A DNA stretch of 42,020 nt from a virus, in the IMG/VR virus record IMGVR_UViG_3300005613_003622, positions 1 to 42,020 of that record; one strand, written 5' to 3'. The translations under genes were made by a program, and so were the position numbers. Within the stretch, counting starts at the first letter, position 1. Every line of letters begins with the position of its first letter. Positions 23,260 to 32,730 of this stretch are shown here, piece by piece. The notes beneath the pieces are model-generated. The model saw only the letters and a list, made by a program, of their open reading frames with translations, was not told the origin of the DNA and ran no database searches.

Positions 23260-24426
23260 TTAAAATGCTTCAGAACATTCATCATATTTTTTACAAGTAT
23301 AACATTCATCATAATCATCAAGATCTTCTCCAAAAATATGACCATGAGGACATTCATTAGAATCAGATTTTTCTTTTTCATTAGTATTTTTTATTAAAGA
23401 AATTATATCATCTTTAGACATTTCCTTAGTAATTTTTATATTAAGATTATTATCTTTAATATGTTTTCTTAATTCTTTTTTATTCATATTATTTATCATA
23501 TCTACTTCTTCATCTTCATCTACTTCTACTTCTTCTCCATCTACCTCTTCTTCATTCTTATCTGCATCAAAAGGAACATCTTCATTATCTTCTCTATTAG
23601 ATGTAGTATTTCTCTTTTTTCTATTATTTGTTATTTTTTCTTCCACTTCTTCTTTTTTTTCTTCTTCTTCTTCCATCTCATTTGTTGAAATATTTAGAAA
23701 ATCAGCTTTGACTTCTTCATATGTAGGTATATGTAGAATTTTATATAATGGAATTGCTTCATTCAATATATCAGAATCATACTCATCTCTTTCTAAAAAT
23801 GAAAATGATTTATATTCAAAATAAGGTTTAAAACCACCTCTCTGAACCTCATTAGCTCTAAATCTAATAGAACGACCTACCTTTAAATCAGAAAAAACTA
23901 TAATTTCTTCTTCTGCTGTTTCTGCCTCTTCGACCAATTCTTTTTCAAAATTCCAATGAGATACATTAAATAATTGAATTCCTTTATTTTCATTACTTAA
24001 ATCGATTAAATTATAAACAGCTCTGTGTTTTGGTTTTAAATCATTAATTTGTTTTTCAGTAGCATTTTCATCTTCTTTAAGAGCCTTCATTTCTTCACAA
24101 ATAGGACAGGGTTTTCCAAAAGTACGTTCTAAGCAAACATATCTACTTTCCATAGCACCAACATTATAATGAACCCAAATATCCAAAATATAATCTTCTA
24201 AACCAGCTGACATTCCCGCAGGATGATTATTAGTTTGAATAATCCATGGAATAATATCTATTATATTTTTTCCTTCTTTTGGCTTAAAATAAGAAACATC
24301 TGGATAATCATCCAAATTTAAAAGTCTTTTACCTGTAATTCCCATCTTTTCCTTATTTTTAGCATTTGTTTGAGTTCTTGCCTTTAATGCTTCTCTTCTT
24401 TCTTTTTCTGATTTTCTTTTTATCAT
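23260..24426 (-). CDS. single-stranded DNA-binding protein, T4 gp32-like
   Basis: 388 residues. The N-terminal basic tail is followed by the OB-fold core: NIIDIIPWIIQ, DIWVHYNVGAMESRYVCLER, TFGKPCPICEEMKALKED, KPKHRAVYNLIDL, the gp32-like pattern with a metal-binding CPIC. Residues about 250-310 are a very acidic linker (EEEEEKKEEVEEK ... VDGEEVEVDEDEEVDM), then a SAP/Rho-N-like helical piece (NKKELRKHIKDNNL) and a C-terminal cysteine cluster (CPHGH ... CYTCKKYDEC) not found in T4 gp32. The acidic tail typically contacts replication partners. AGGAGAAAAA precedes ATG. Confidence 0.82.
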   Translation of the reverse strand: MIKRKSEKERREALKARTQTNAKNKEKMGITGKRLLNLDDYPDVSYFKPKEGKNIIDIIPWIIQTNNHPAGMSAGLEDYILDIWVHYNVGAMESRYVCLERTFGKPCPICEEMKALKEDENATEKQINDLKPKHRAVYNLIDLSNENKGIQLFNVSHWNFEKELVEEAETAEEEIIVFSDLKVGRSIRFRANEVQRGGFKPYFEYKSFSFLERDEYDSDILNEAIPLYKILHIPTYEEVKADFLNISTNEMEEEEEKKEEVEEKITNNRKKRNTTSNREDNEDVPFDADKNEEEVDGEEVEVDEDEEVDMINNMNKKELRKHIKDNNLNIKITKEMSKDDIISLIKNTNEKEKSDSNECPHGHIFGEDLDDYDECYTCKKYDECSEAF

Positions 24427-24434
24427 TTTTTCTC

Positions 24435-24935
24435 CTATTTTTTGTTTAATAATATTCTTTGTTTATTTTGTTTTTCTTTTATTATTTCATTTTTTAATTC
24501 TATAGATGCTTTACTCTCTTTAGGAGTTGAAAAATATCCTCCTCTATATAATTGTACTTCATTTTCTAATGCTTTCTTTTTTTGATCTAATGATTTTACC
24601 GCACTATTTAACCTACCAACTATTTTACTAATTTCAAAATACATATCCCATTTTTTAATATAATATTTATCATTTTCTATCGAAGAACGAACTTCACTTT
24701 CTACAAATTTTTCATTGTTTTTTCTTTTTTTTCTTCTAAAATCTAAATCTAATTTTGCGTATAATCTATCTATTTCTTTTTTTATCATGTCTTTTTCTAT
24801 AGATAGATCGGATAAAACATCTGAATATTCACCATAATATATTGATTGTTTTTCCCATTCTCGATGCAAATCTAATAGATCTATTTTTCTTTTTTCATTT
24901 ATATCTTTTAATAATTCTTTTATTTTTTCATTCAT
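24435..24935 (-). CDS. uvsY: UvsY-like recombination mediator
   Basis: 166 residues, helical and basic. The segment ESEVRSSIENDKYYIKKWDM then YFEISKIVGRLNSAVKSLDQ and KKKALENEVQLYRGG follows the same pattern as the UvsY core, which loads UvsX onto gp32-coated ssDNA. It lies directly between the ssDNA-binding protein and the clamp loader and near uvsX, as expected of such a factor. Sequence identity is low, so the call rests on pattern and context. Confidence 0.6.
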   Translation of the reverse strand: MNEKIKELLKDINEKRKIDLLDLHREWEKQSIYYGEYSDVLSDLSIEKDMIKKEIDRLYAKLDLDFRRKKRKNNEKFVESEVRSSIENDKYYIKKWDMYFEISKIVGRLNSAVKSLDQKKKALENEVQLYRGGYFSTPKESKASIELKNEIIKEKQNKQRILLNKK

Positions 24936-24942
24936 AATAAAC

Positions 24943-25851
24943 CTATTCAGAAATAATATTATAACATGCTAATGTTAATAGAGCTTTTCCAGCAGAATAA
25001 AAAGGATCTTTAAAATAATCCATAATTAAAGCAATTTTAGGATCGTTTTTTCCATTTAATAAAATAGCATTACAATACATTAAAATACTCATTCTAATCT
25101 TTTCTGGATCTTCTTTTAAACCTTTCAATACTTTAGCAACATCTTTCCAATTAGAATTTGTTAATAATAATTTTATTAATTTTTTTATTTCCTCCTTTTC
25201 TATTTTGGATGATTTAACTATTTTTAGTCTATAAGATGGTTCTACCAAAATAACTTGATCCAATATTACTAATGCTTGTCTTGGACATCCCTCAGATACT
25301 ATAGCTATTTCTTTTAGAACATCATCTTGTATTTGAATATTTTCTTTTTTACATATTTTACTAAGTAATTTATAAATATTTATATTATTTAAAGCACTAA
25401 CTTCATATGTAGAACATCTTGTTTTTACTGTCTTTTTTATTTTTTGTGGATCTGTAGTACATAATATAAAATATATATGTTTTGGAGTATCTTCTAAAGT
25501 TTTTAATAGAGCTTCTTGAAATTTAGCACTAGTAGCTTGAATTTCATCAATTATATATACTTTTATAGATCCATATATAGGTGTATATAATATCGATTCT
25601 CTAAGATTATCAGCAGTTTCTACTCCCCTTTCAGAACCAGCATCGATTTCAATTATACTTTTTTCATGACATCCTAACTTATTAGCAAAAATTCTAGCAA
25701 TAGTAGTTTTTCCACAACCACTCGGACCTATAAGTAAATAAGAATGTGAATGATCTTCTTTTTTTAATTCAGCTTCTAAACTAAGAACAGTGCCTTTGTT
25801 ACTTATAATTTCTGTAAAATCTTTTGGTCTATGTTTTATATATAATGCCAT
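24943..25851 (-). CDS. AAA+ clamp loader subunit
   Basis: 302 residues. KHRPKDFTEII, Walker A GPSGCGKT (42-49), Walker B VYIIDEIQATSAKFQEALLK and the SRC-like sensor TVKTRCSTYEV are the clamp-loader/RFC/DnaX pattern. It opens the sliding clamp at 32731-33465. Only one loader subunit is seen here, so it may form a homo-oligomer or use a small partner outside the window. AAAGGATAATAAAATG overlaps the end of the polymerase leader region. Confidence 0.92.
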   Translation of the reverse strand: MALYIKHRPKDFTEIISNKGTVLSLEAELKKEDHSHSYLLIGPSGCGKTTIARIFANKLGCHEKSIIEIDAGSERGVETADNLRESILYTPIYGSIKVYIIDEIQATSAKFQEALLKTLEDTPKHIYFILCTTDPQKIKKTVKTRCSTYEVSALNNINIYKLLSKICKKENIQIQDDVLKEIAIVSEGCPRQALVILDQVILVEPSYRLKIVKSSKIEKEEIKKLIKLLLTNSNWKDVAKVLKGLKEDPEKIRMSILMYCNAILLNGKNDPKIALIMDYFKDPFYSAGKALLTLACYNIISE

Positions 25852-25855
25852 TTTA

Positions 25856-28462
25856 TTATCCTTTATATTCTTTCATTTCATACCAATTTCCATTTATCTC
25901 TGATATTTCAATATCTACATTTAAAGGAATATTTATCCATTTCCATTTTTTTCTTATATCTTCACACATAGTTTTCTTTATAATAGGAACAATATATTCT
26001 AATTCATTCGGATCAACATCCATATTCATAGCATCATGAATCTGCCCTATAATTTTACTTTTCCATTTTTCTTTTTTTGCTCTTTTATTCACTTGAATAA
26101 GTGACCATAATAGACAATGAAAAGCAGTTCCCTGAATTTTGTAATTTAAAACTTCATTTTTTTTCATTAATCCAGAACATCTAAATCCTGTAAGAAAATC
26201 AAAATATCCTTTTTCTTGATAATCATTCCATACTTTTTCCTTCCATTTTCCATAAATTTTAAATTTATTATGCCAAAAATCATATTGACATGTTCTTAAA
26301 TAATTTTCGTAGCTATGAAAAGATTTTATTCCATTTTTTTTAAGATGATCTATAAGTAATATATTATCTTTTGTTTTTTTTTGTAATATAATATTCCATA
26401 ATGCTGGGGCACAATCTTTATAATAAGATCCGTAAAATTGAGCAAATACCCATTTATTTTTTGCCTCATATCTTATTTCTTTAGTAATTTGATTTGGTTT
26501 TAATTTAAATAATAGACACGCTTGATCTCTATGCATATCTGTAGTAGAATCATTTAAATATTTAACCATTACAGGATCCTTATGATAACAAGTACTGATA
26601 TGAACTTCTAATCCTGAATAATCTACTTCTAGTAATAAATTACCTTTTCTAGGGATTAACCCTTTTCTTACTATTTTTTGAGCTTCCATATTTCTCTTGG
26701 GAATGTTTTGGAAATTTGGATTTGAGCTACTAGATCTGAAAGTACGAACAGTATTAAGTAAAAATCCTGGATGTATAAAACTATTAGCTGAATTTTTTAA
26801 AAATCCTTTTAAATATGTATTTCTTATTCTATACAATTTTCTATATTGTAAAATGGTATTAGTAAATGGTATATTTATTTGTGATAATGCATTTGCATTT
26901 ACTGATCCGATAGATTCTTCTTCAGCTTCTTCTACATCAAATATCTGATTTTTTTTTATTTTCAAATATCTGTATAATAAATCTTGCATATGAAGATTAG
27001 ATCTCGGATTAAATTTTTTTCGATTATTTTCTTTCCATATATTTTTTATTTCATTATAATTATATATCCTTTTTTCTAATTTTGTTAATCTTTTTTGTAA
27101 ATTATTACTTTGTAATTCATAATATTTTTTATCTATTAGTATACCATCATTCTCTATTTTGCTAAATTCTAATGCACCATTATGTAATAATTTATAACCT
27201 TTATATAAAGAAGTTTTAACAATATATTTTTGTTTTAACCATAATTTATATGTATATTTAGAATCGATACCACAATATAATAAAACTTTATTAAATATAA
27301 ATGAATTATTTTTTATTTCTTCTAATTTATTTTTTCCAAATATACCATCATTTGATTTTAAATATGGAGAAACTTCATTTTCATAACCAAATATACCAAA
27401 TTCTTTATAAATTTGAAATTTTAATCCAGTAATTCCAGGTCTATTATCTATACAATGAGCAGCTAGCATAGTATCCCAATACCATCCACAAATATCACAA
27501 TTAAAAATTGCTCTAGTCCAACTATCTTCATATTTAAAATTATGGGCTATTTTTTTAATATTAGAATTTGTTAGTATAGATTTTAACAAACGCATAAGTA
27601 TTATATTATCTTCAAAAATAGGAAATACTATTGTTTTTACATCCGATTCATTATTTTTACAATAAGCAATAGACATACAAATAATTTTATGTTTATTTAC
27701 GAATGGTATTAAACCAGTAGTTTCATAATCAAAAGCTATAGGAGAATATTTCATTTCTGATATTTCTTTTAAATGAAAAATAACTTCTTTTGGATCTGTA
27801 ATTAAAAGTATATTATCTTTTTCATTATCTATCATAAAAGGTTCATTCCAATTAATAGCTTTTTCTAAATGATTTGAAAATAAATTTGATAATACTTTTT
27901 TTAATGCTGGATTATTTTCATTTCTTTGAATATAAGATGGATGATATGTAGGAAATACCCAACATCCTATCTCTTGATCCGGTATCCTAAATCCTACCCA
28001 TTTTCCCATACTATTTATAGTCATTCTATCTCCTATTAAAGAAGATAAAGCTGTTAATCCTAATGTAATAATTTTTTTAGGCTTATATTTAATTATATTT
28101 TTGAAAATATGGGATGAACAATATTTAATTTCTGTATTTGTTGGTTTTCTATTATGAGGTGGTCTACAAATCACACTATTATCTTTCCAACAATCCCCAT
28201 CTAAATCTATATTTAATTTTTCTAAAGTATTTCTAAGTAATTGACCTGCTTTTCCAATTAATTGAATTCCTCTTTTATCCTCACTTTCTCCAGGAGCTTC
28301 TGCTATAAACATAATTTTTTTCTTACCTTCACCTGAACATGACATTTTTGGAGATATACATTTTTTATATAGTCCACATTTTATACAATTATTACCATCC
28401 CCAATAGATTTTAATTGATTTTTATTCATTTGTTTCGGCCAAAAATATTTATTATTTTTCAT
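25856..28462 (-). CDS. uracil-DNA glycosylase / family A DNA polymerase fusion
   Basis: 868 residues. Residues 1-210 are a family 4/5-type uracil-DNA glycosylase: CIKCGLYKKC, IMFIAEAPGESEDKRGIQLI plus GKAGQLL (54-76), CRPPHNRKPTNTE, LGLTALSSLIG and a TYHPS motif. Then a 3'-5' exonuclease domain (AFDYETTGLIPF; IAHNFKYEDSW; YCGIDSKYTYKLW). The polymerase domain has motif A LLEVDYSGLEVHISTC, motif B in KNKWVFAQFYGSYY, IQGTAFHCLLWSLI and motif C IGQIHDAMN. This is the replicative polymerase. A UDG-Pol A fusion is known from SPO1-like phages. ATGA overlap couples it to the radical SAM gene upstream. Confidence 0.93.
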   Translation of the reverse strand: MKNNKYFWPKQMNKNQLKSIGDGNNCIKCGLYKKCISPKMSCSGEGKKKIMFIAEAPGESEDKRGIQLIGKAGQLLRNTLEKLNIDLDGDCWKDNSVICRPPHNRKPTNTEIKYCSSHIFKNIIKYKPKKIITLGLTALSSLIGDRMTINSMGKWVGFRIPDQEIGCWVFPTYHPSYIQRNENNPALKKVLSNLFSNHLEKAINWNEPFMIDNEKDNILLITDPKEVIFHLKEISEMKYSPIAFDYETTGLIPFVNKHKIICMSIAYCKNNESDVKTIVFPIFEDNIILMRLLKSILTNSNIKKIAHNFKYEDSWTRAIFNCDICGWYWDTMLAAHCIDNRPGITGLKFQIYKEFGIFGYENEVSPYLKSNDGIFGKNKLEEIKNNSFIFNKVLLYCGIDSKYTYKLWLKQKYIVKTSLYKGYKLLHNGALEFSKIENDGILIDKKYYELQSNNLQKRLTKLEKRIYNYNEIKNIWKENNRKKFNPRSNLHMQDLLYRYLKIKKNQIFDVEEAEEESIGSVNANALSQINIPFTNTILQYRKLYRIRNTYLKGFLKNSANSFIHPGFLLNTVRTFRSSSSNPNFQNIPKRNMEAQKIVRKGLIPRKGNLLLEVDYSGLEVHISTCYHKDPVMVKYLNDSTTDMHRDQACLLFKLKPNQITKEIRYEAKNKWVFAQFYGSYYKDCAPALWNIILQKKTKDNILLIDHLKKNGIKSFHSYENYLRTCQYDFWHNKFKIYGKWKEKVWNDYQEKGYFDFLTGFRCSGLMKKNEVLNYKIQGTAFHCLLWSLIQVNKRAKKEKWKSKIIGQIHDAMNMDVDPNELEYIVPIIKKTMCEDIRKKWKWINIPLNVDIEISEINGNWYEMKEYKG

Positions 28463-29490
28463 ATATAGTTTCTAATTCCGATATTCTTATTATTATAAAA
28501 TAATGATTCATTTTTTGCATTTTTATGTTCATATTTTTTATATTTTTTTAAATGGATTTTTAATTTTAAAAAAGCATCTTCTTTAGAAGAATTTAATTTT
28601 ATTTTTGAAAGAAGTCCTTGTCTAAATCCCCCAAAAAAATTACATTTATAACAAGGACGCATAATTCTATTTTTGTTTAATAGAAAATATCTAGCTATAT
28701 TAAATATCTCACTATTCCATATATCTTTTAAACTACCATCTTCAGGAAATTTACCAATAATAAATTCATGTCTCCAATCTACACAACATATTGGAATTGT
28801 TCCATCATGATGAAAAACTAATTCTCTAAATGGTCTTACACATTTTTTAATTAAAGAACTTCTTAATGGTAAGATTCCATATTTTAATAAATTCTTTTCA
28901 TTACTATTTCCTGCATGATTTTCAATAGTTCTTTGTATTTTTTTAGCTAACATATTAGATAAATCATCTGTATCTAATATTATTTTTATTTTATTTCCAT
29001 TTTTATTATAAGAATATGGATGATAATTACAATTTTTATCATAATAATAAAAATATTTAGCTGATTTATTATTTTTACAAAGTTTTAGTAATTCTTTTCG
29101 TTTAGTATAAGTATCTACTACCAAAATATTTAAACCATACTTAAACATTTCATCTAAAATAGATGGATATTTTAATAAATGTAATCCATTTGTAGCTAAT
29201 TGTATTTGAGCTCTTGGAATATTTTTTCTTAATAATTTTATAATAGTTAATAATTTTGGATGTAAAGTAGGTTCCCCATGCATAGCTAATTCTATTCTAC
29301 CTTTGTTTATCCAATTATTAAATTCTATAGATAATTTTTCTATTAATATTGGATCAATAAATTTTATATTTCTATCTTTTTTATTTTTCCAAATGCTATT
29401 TATCCCACAAAAATCACACATCCTATTACAACCTTCTACTAATTCTAATTGTAATGCATGAGGATTTTTAATTTTATTTATAATATTCAT
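28459..29490 (-). CDS. radical SAM/SPASM-type enzyme
   Basis: 343 residues. CNRMCDFCG (C21, C25, C28) is the SAM-binding [4Fe-4S] motif; GRIELAMHGEPTLHPKLLTI and IQLATNGLHLLKY are typical barrel segments. C-terminal CVRPFRELVFHHDGTIPICC and CYKCNFFGGF give the auxiliary cluster region of SPASM/twitch enzymes. Substrate unknown. It sits in a row with a glycosyltransferase and a second radical SAM gene, beside the polymerase, so a nucleic-acid modifying role is a reasonable inference. AAAGGAT precedes ATG. Confidence 0.85.
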   Translation of the reverse strand: MNIINKIKNPHALQLELVEGCNRMCDFCGINSIWKNKKDRNIKFIDPILIEKLSIEFNNWINKGRIELAMHGEPTLHPKLLTIIKLLRKNIPRAQIQLATNGLHLLKYPSILDEMFKYGLNILVVDTYTKRKELLKLCKNNKSAKYFYYYDKNCNYHPYSYNKNGNKIKIILDTDDLSNMLAKKIQRTIENHAGNSNEKNLLKYGILPLRSSLIKKCVRPFRELVFHHDGTIPICCVDWRHEFIIGKFPEDGSLKDIWNSEIFNIARYFLLNKNRIMRPCYKCNFFGGFRQGLLSKIKLNSSKEDAFLKLKIHLKKYKKYEHKNAKNESLFYNNKNIGIRNYI

Positions 29491-29501
29491 TAATAATTAA
29501 T

Positions 29502-30320
29502 TTATCCTTTCTTTAGAAAATCTAATATATTTCCTTTTTTTTCACTATAAGCTTTTTTCCATGATATATTAACATCTATTCTTTGATTATTATTTATCCC
29601 ATTCCATATAGATTTACTATTTTTTATTTTTATTTTTACAAAATTAGGATGTAATTTTTTTAATTCATAAGCAGCATTTGATTGAATTTCTTTTGTTCTA
29701 TATATAGAACATCCCCCTTTAGCACCACTAGCACCTTGTCCCCATGCATATTTATATGTAACTCTATTATTATAACCTAATTCTAATAAAGATAAAGTAA
29801 CATCAAAATCTTCCATCACCTGTAATCTATCAAATCTAATTTTTGATTTTAAAAATTTTTCTACATTATAAGCATAAGCATTATTCATTCTAGTTGTTTC
29901 AGCAAAATCATTTTTTTCACAAAAGTTATGTTGTCTTGCACTTATACCAACATGAATAAAATCTTTTTTTAACCAGTTATGTAATAATAAAAACATATCA
30001 TTAATTTCATTTTCATTACATTTAATTAATTTTTTATTTTTTCTTATATTAAAATTCATATCATCATCTAAAAATAATGAATATTTACTATAAGAATTTT
30101 CCATTATCCATTGACGTATTTTTGATATACCTTTTAATGGGGAAATCATAACTCTATCTTTTCCATATAATTTAATATGAGAATCAGCTTCTTCCTTACC
30201 TACAACTAATTTTGTATATGGTATTATATTTTTTGGTATATTTTTTAATGTTTTTTGTTTTATTAATCTTCCTCTAGTAGGAATATATATCCATAATTTA
30301 TTTTTCATATTATTTTTCAT
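29502..30320 (-). CDS. TET-associated-type (TAGT-like) GT-A glycosyltransferase
   Basis: 272 residues. IYIPTRGR (11-18) starts the nucleotide-sugar fold; ISKIRQWIMENS and YSLFLDDDMNF (DDD at 85-87) give the metal site, followed by AYAYNVEKF, VMEDFDVTLSLLELGYN and an end like other phage members (WGQGASGAKGGCSIYRTKEI). This pattern matches the glycosyltransferases that computational work links to modified bases in phage DNA. No TET/JBP hydroxylase is in the window. The target could be DNA base, protein or glycan; the setting next to the polymerase favours DNA. Confidence 0.65.
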   Translation of the reverse strand: MKNNMKNKLWIYIPTRGRLIKQKTLKNIPKNIIPYTKLVVGKEEADSHIKLYGKDRVMISPLKGISKIRQWIMENSYSKYSLFLDDDMNFNIRKNKKLIKCNENEINDMFLLLHNWLKKDFIHVGISARQHNFCEKNDFAETTRMNNAYAYNVEKFLKSKIRFDRLQVMEDFDVTLSLLELGYNNRVTYKYAWGQGASGAKGGCSIYRTKEIQSNAAYELKKLHPNFVKIKIKNSKSIWNGINNNQRIDVNISWKKAYSEKKGNILDFLKKG

Positions 30321-30445
30321 ATTATCTTTTTATAAATTTACTAATACCCATATTTTTTCTTAAGGATTGTTTTAAATGATATATATATATATAAGACACC
30401 CTCCTATATTATGTCATAATAGACTTAATAATAGTATTTTCATAA

Positions 30446-30961
30446 TTACTTTTTCCATCCTAATAAAGCCACATGTCTATTTATTTTCATTTTATTATTT
30501 ATTTTTTCTAAAATTAATCCTGAATGCTTACATGTTCTATAAACTTGAACTCCACTAGCATGTGGCATTAATGTAAATATATTTGTTCTTAATAATAACA
30601 TAGCTTTTTCTACACGTTTCTTTAATTGTTTTCTAGATGTGCCTTGCCAATATAGACAATTTCTTAATTGCCGTTCTGTCCAATCTGGATGTTTAATTTT
30701 CATTTTATTTACATGTTTTTCTAAATCAAATTCCGAATGCACAATATACATATTTTTTTCTATATCAAATATATCAGTTATATAAGGAGCTGCTGGAGGA
30801 CACTTATCACGAATTCCATACATAGGGCATCCCTTTTGATGTCCCGGATATTTAAGATTACACCAATATAATACTTTCTTAGAATAGAAAAGTTTCTTTA
30901 CTTTAATTATCCAATTTGGTATTATATTTAATTTTTTTTTAGGCCAATAAAAATTATTCAT
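30446..30961 (-). CDS. cysteine-rich DUF2284-like metal-binding protein
   Basis: About 171 residues from ATG 30959-30961 (overlaps the radical SAM stop as ATGA; GAAGGAA upstream), longer reading from 30991 less likely. Cysteines in CNLKYPGHQKGCPMYGIRDK and CPPAAPY resemble the CPxY...CPP cores of DUF2284-like putative metal-binding proteins; later YWQGTSRKQLKKRVEKAMLL and YRTCKHSGL. It is coupled to the SplB-like radical SAM gene, so the two probably act together. Function unknown. Confidence 0.55.
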   Translation of the reverse strand: MNNFYWPKKKLNIIPNWIIKVKKLFYSKKVLYWCNLKYPGHQKGCPMYGIRDKCPPAAPYITDIFDIEKNMYIVHSEFDLEKHVNKMKIKHPDWTERQLRNCLYWQGTSRKQLKKRVEKAMLLLRTNIFTLMPHASGVQVYRTCKHSGLILEKINNKMKINRHVALLGWKK

Positions 30962-32403
30962 CGTGTTAAATCTATTCCTTCTTCTGCCCATTCTTTTTCA
31001 TAGTCATGAGGATTATATCTATAAACTAGATTCTTATTTTCATCTATTCCTATTGGAATTAATTTGTTATGAAGATAATTTCTAGGATTACTAAAACTCC
31101 TTAAATTATTCCAATGCTTTTCTAAAAATGTTCTATGTGTCATATTATTTCTATCAGATGAATTTAGACCAATTACACCAACATGGTCATTTGTTAAGGT
31201 CTTACTATCTAAAAACTTTGTTTTTTCTTTTGGATAAATATCATCTATTGTAAATTCTGTCTTAATTCCAGTAGTATGATATATTCTTCGAGCTTCTTTA
31301 ATAGCATAGGTTAATTGAGCTTTACTCCAATTTTCTAATAATTTATTATCAGGAAAATTATCTGGCATTCCACAACAACTTCCACTCATATTTAATTCTT
31401 TAAAGTCAGGATCACTACAACTAAATACTAAATTATTTTTTAAACAAAACTTATACATCTTTTTAATATATCGTTCCTTTACTAATCTATTTAAACGTCG
31501 ATATCCACCTCTTTCTCTAGGACTCAAAATACTGAAATATTTTTTTAAATCAGAAACACCAATCATACTAGCTAACCATTCATATCTTTTTGTCATACTT
31601 GTATTACATCTCGCATCCATGGCAAAAAATTCTGTACTAATTGCCCTTACTCCGGCAGCTAATGCATCATCTAATAATTTATCTAAAGAAAGATCAGTTA
31701 TACCTATAATAAAAGGACGTAATCTTAATATAGTCCAATATCCTAGATCACTCAACATTTTCAATATATTTAATCTCTTTGTAGGTGATTGCACTCCAAC
31801 TTCTACATACTTAGCTAAATCATCATCTCTAGTAATAATACTAACTTGAAAAGCAAAATTCTTTTGATTTTTATATTTTTCAAATAAATCTCTATATTCT
31901 TTTTTTAAGATTGCATCACCTTTAAAACTAAACAATGTAGGATAATTCATAGCACCTAATTCTTGAATTAGTGGATATCCTACCATATTAGTTTTTTCAA
32001 AATTGCAAAATGGATCAGCTAATCCTCCCCAATGTAATAGAAATTTCTTTTTATAAAATTGTTCATAAAGAACTTTTCCCTTTTCACCTTTTACTTCACC
32101 TTTCATATTTTTAATCATATTTTCAATATTAACAGCTCTCAGACTTAAATTAGTAATGGCAGGATTGTTAACTTTAAACACATAAGCAAAACAATACATA
32201 CATCCAAGACTACAAAAGTTATAATGATCAAAAGTTAGTGGCATAGAACAATCTGGAAATTCAGAACTAATACGAGGACTTCCATAACCACCTTTTGTTA
32301 ATTTAGTACCTTTGTTTTTACGTACCCAAATCAAACCCTCGTCTATCAATTCTTTAGGAATATTTTTCCCCATTAATTGACAACTTTTTATTTTTTTTGT
32401 CAT
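30958..32403 (-). CDS. radical SAM enzyme, SplB-like
   Basis: 481 residues. FDHYNFCSLGCMYCFAYVF has C64, C68, C71 (CxxxCxxC). LLHWGGLADPFCNFEKTN, LFSFKGDAIL, FQVSIITRDDDLAKYVEVGV and SPTKRLNILKMLSDLGY follow the spore-photoproduct-lyase-like barrel pattern. A later C-rich stretch (SGSCCGMPDN) may hold a second cluster. SPL repairs a thymine dimer; this sequence is longer and divergent, so a base-modifying or other reaction is equally possible. It overlaps the upstream gene by 50 nt, and TGGAGAT supports this start. Confidence 0.8.
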   Translation of the reverse strand: MTKKIKSCQLMGKNIPKELIDEGLIWVRKNKGTKLTKGGYGSPRISSEFPDCSMPLTFDHYNFCSLGCMYCFAYVFKVNNPAITNLSLRAVNIENMIKNMKGEVKGEKGKVLYEQFYKKKFLLHWGGLADPFCNFEKTNMVGYPLIQELGAMNYPTLFSFKGDAILKKEYRDLFEKYKNQKNFAFQVSIITRDDDLAKYVEVGVQSPTKRLNILKMLSDLGYWTILRLRPFIIGITDLSLDKLLDDALAAGVRAISTEFFAMDARCNTSMTKRYEWLASMIGVSDLKKYFSILSPRERGGYRRLNRLVKERYIKKMYKFCLKNNLVFSCSDPDFKELNMSGSCCGMPDNFPDNKLLENWSKAQLTYAIKEARRIYHTTGIKTEFTIDDIYPKEKTKFLDSKTLTNDHVGVIGLNSSDRNNMTHRTFLEKHWNNLRSFSNPRNYLHNKLIPIGIDENKNLVYRYNPHDYEKEWAEEGIDLTR

Positions 32404-32719
32404 AAATTAAATCTCCATTTTCTAACATTCTTAAAAAACTTATAAGCAAACTAATATCTACTATATTATTTCCGCAATAAGTAGCTATCTTAAAATATTT
32501 ATTCATAAGATCAAATAATTTCTTATTAGGAAATATTAAACTTATTTTTAATATATCTATAGATGATATAGTTGGAAGTGGTCCAATATAATCTGTACAT
32601 CTTTCAGGTATTAATAGTTTAGTTTCTAATTCTCTTATTTCTTCTTTAGTCTTATCTTTTATTCTTTTATTAAATTCTTTTATTTTATTTTTTGTTTTAA
32701 CAAAATTTTTTATATCCAT
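32354..32719 (-). CDS. hypothetical helical protein
   Basis: 121 residues, basic and helical at the start (VKTKNKIKEFNKRIKDKTKE), with a more hydrophobic middle (TISSIDILKISLIFPNKKLF). Not recognised. AAGGAGATAATTT gives a strong start; it is followed by the radical SAM gene with a 50-nt overlap and preceded by the sliding clamp. Confidence 0.5.
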   Translation of the reverse strand: MDIKNFVKTKNKIKEFNKRIKDKTKEEIRELETKLLIPERCTDYIGPLPTISSIDILKISLIFPNKKLFDLMNKYFKIATYCGNNIVDISLLISFLRMLENGDLIYDKKNKKLSINGEKYS

Positions 32720-32730
32720 AAATTATCTCC

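Noticed and set aside
23260-24426. Zinc-finger transcription factor reading of the Cys-rich C-terminus
   Set aside because: The N-terminal gp32-type core and the acidic linker identify it as an ssDNA-binding protein; the cysteines are an added tail.
31619-31849. Plus-strand reading frames such as this one and others at 2563, 3465, 6774, 26697 and 39067
   Set aside because: They lie opposite strongly supported genes, lack ribosome sites and have compositions expected of antisense shadows.
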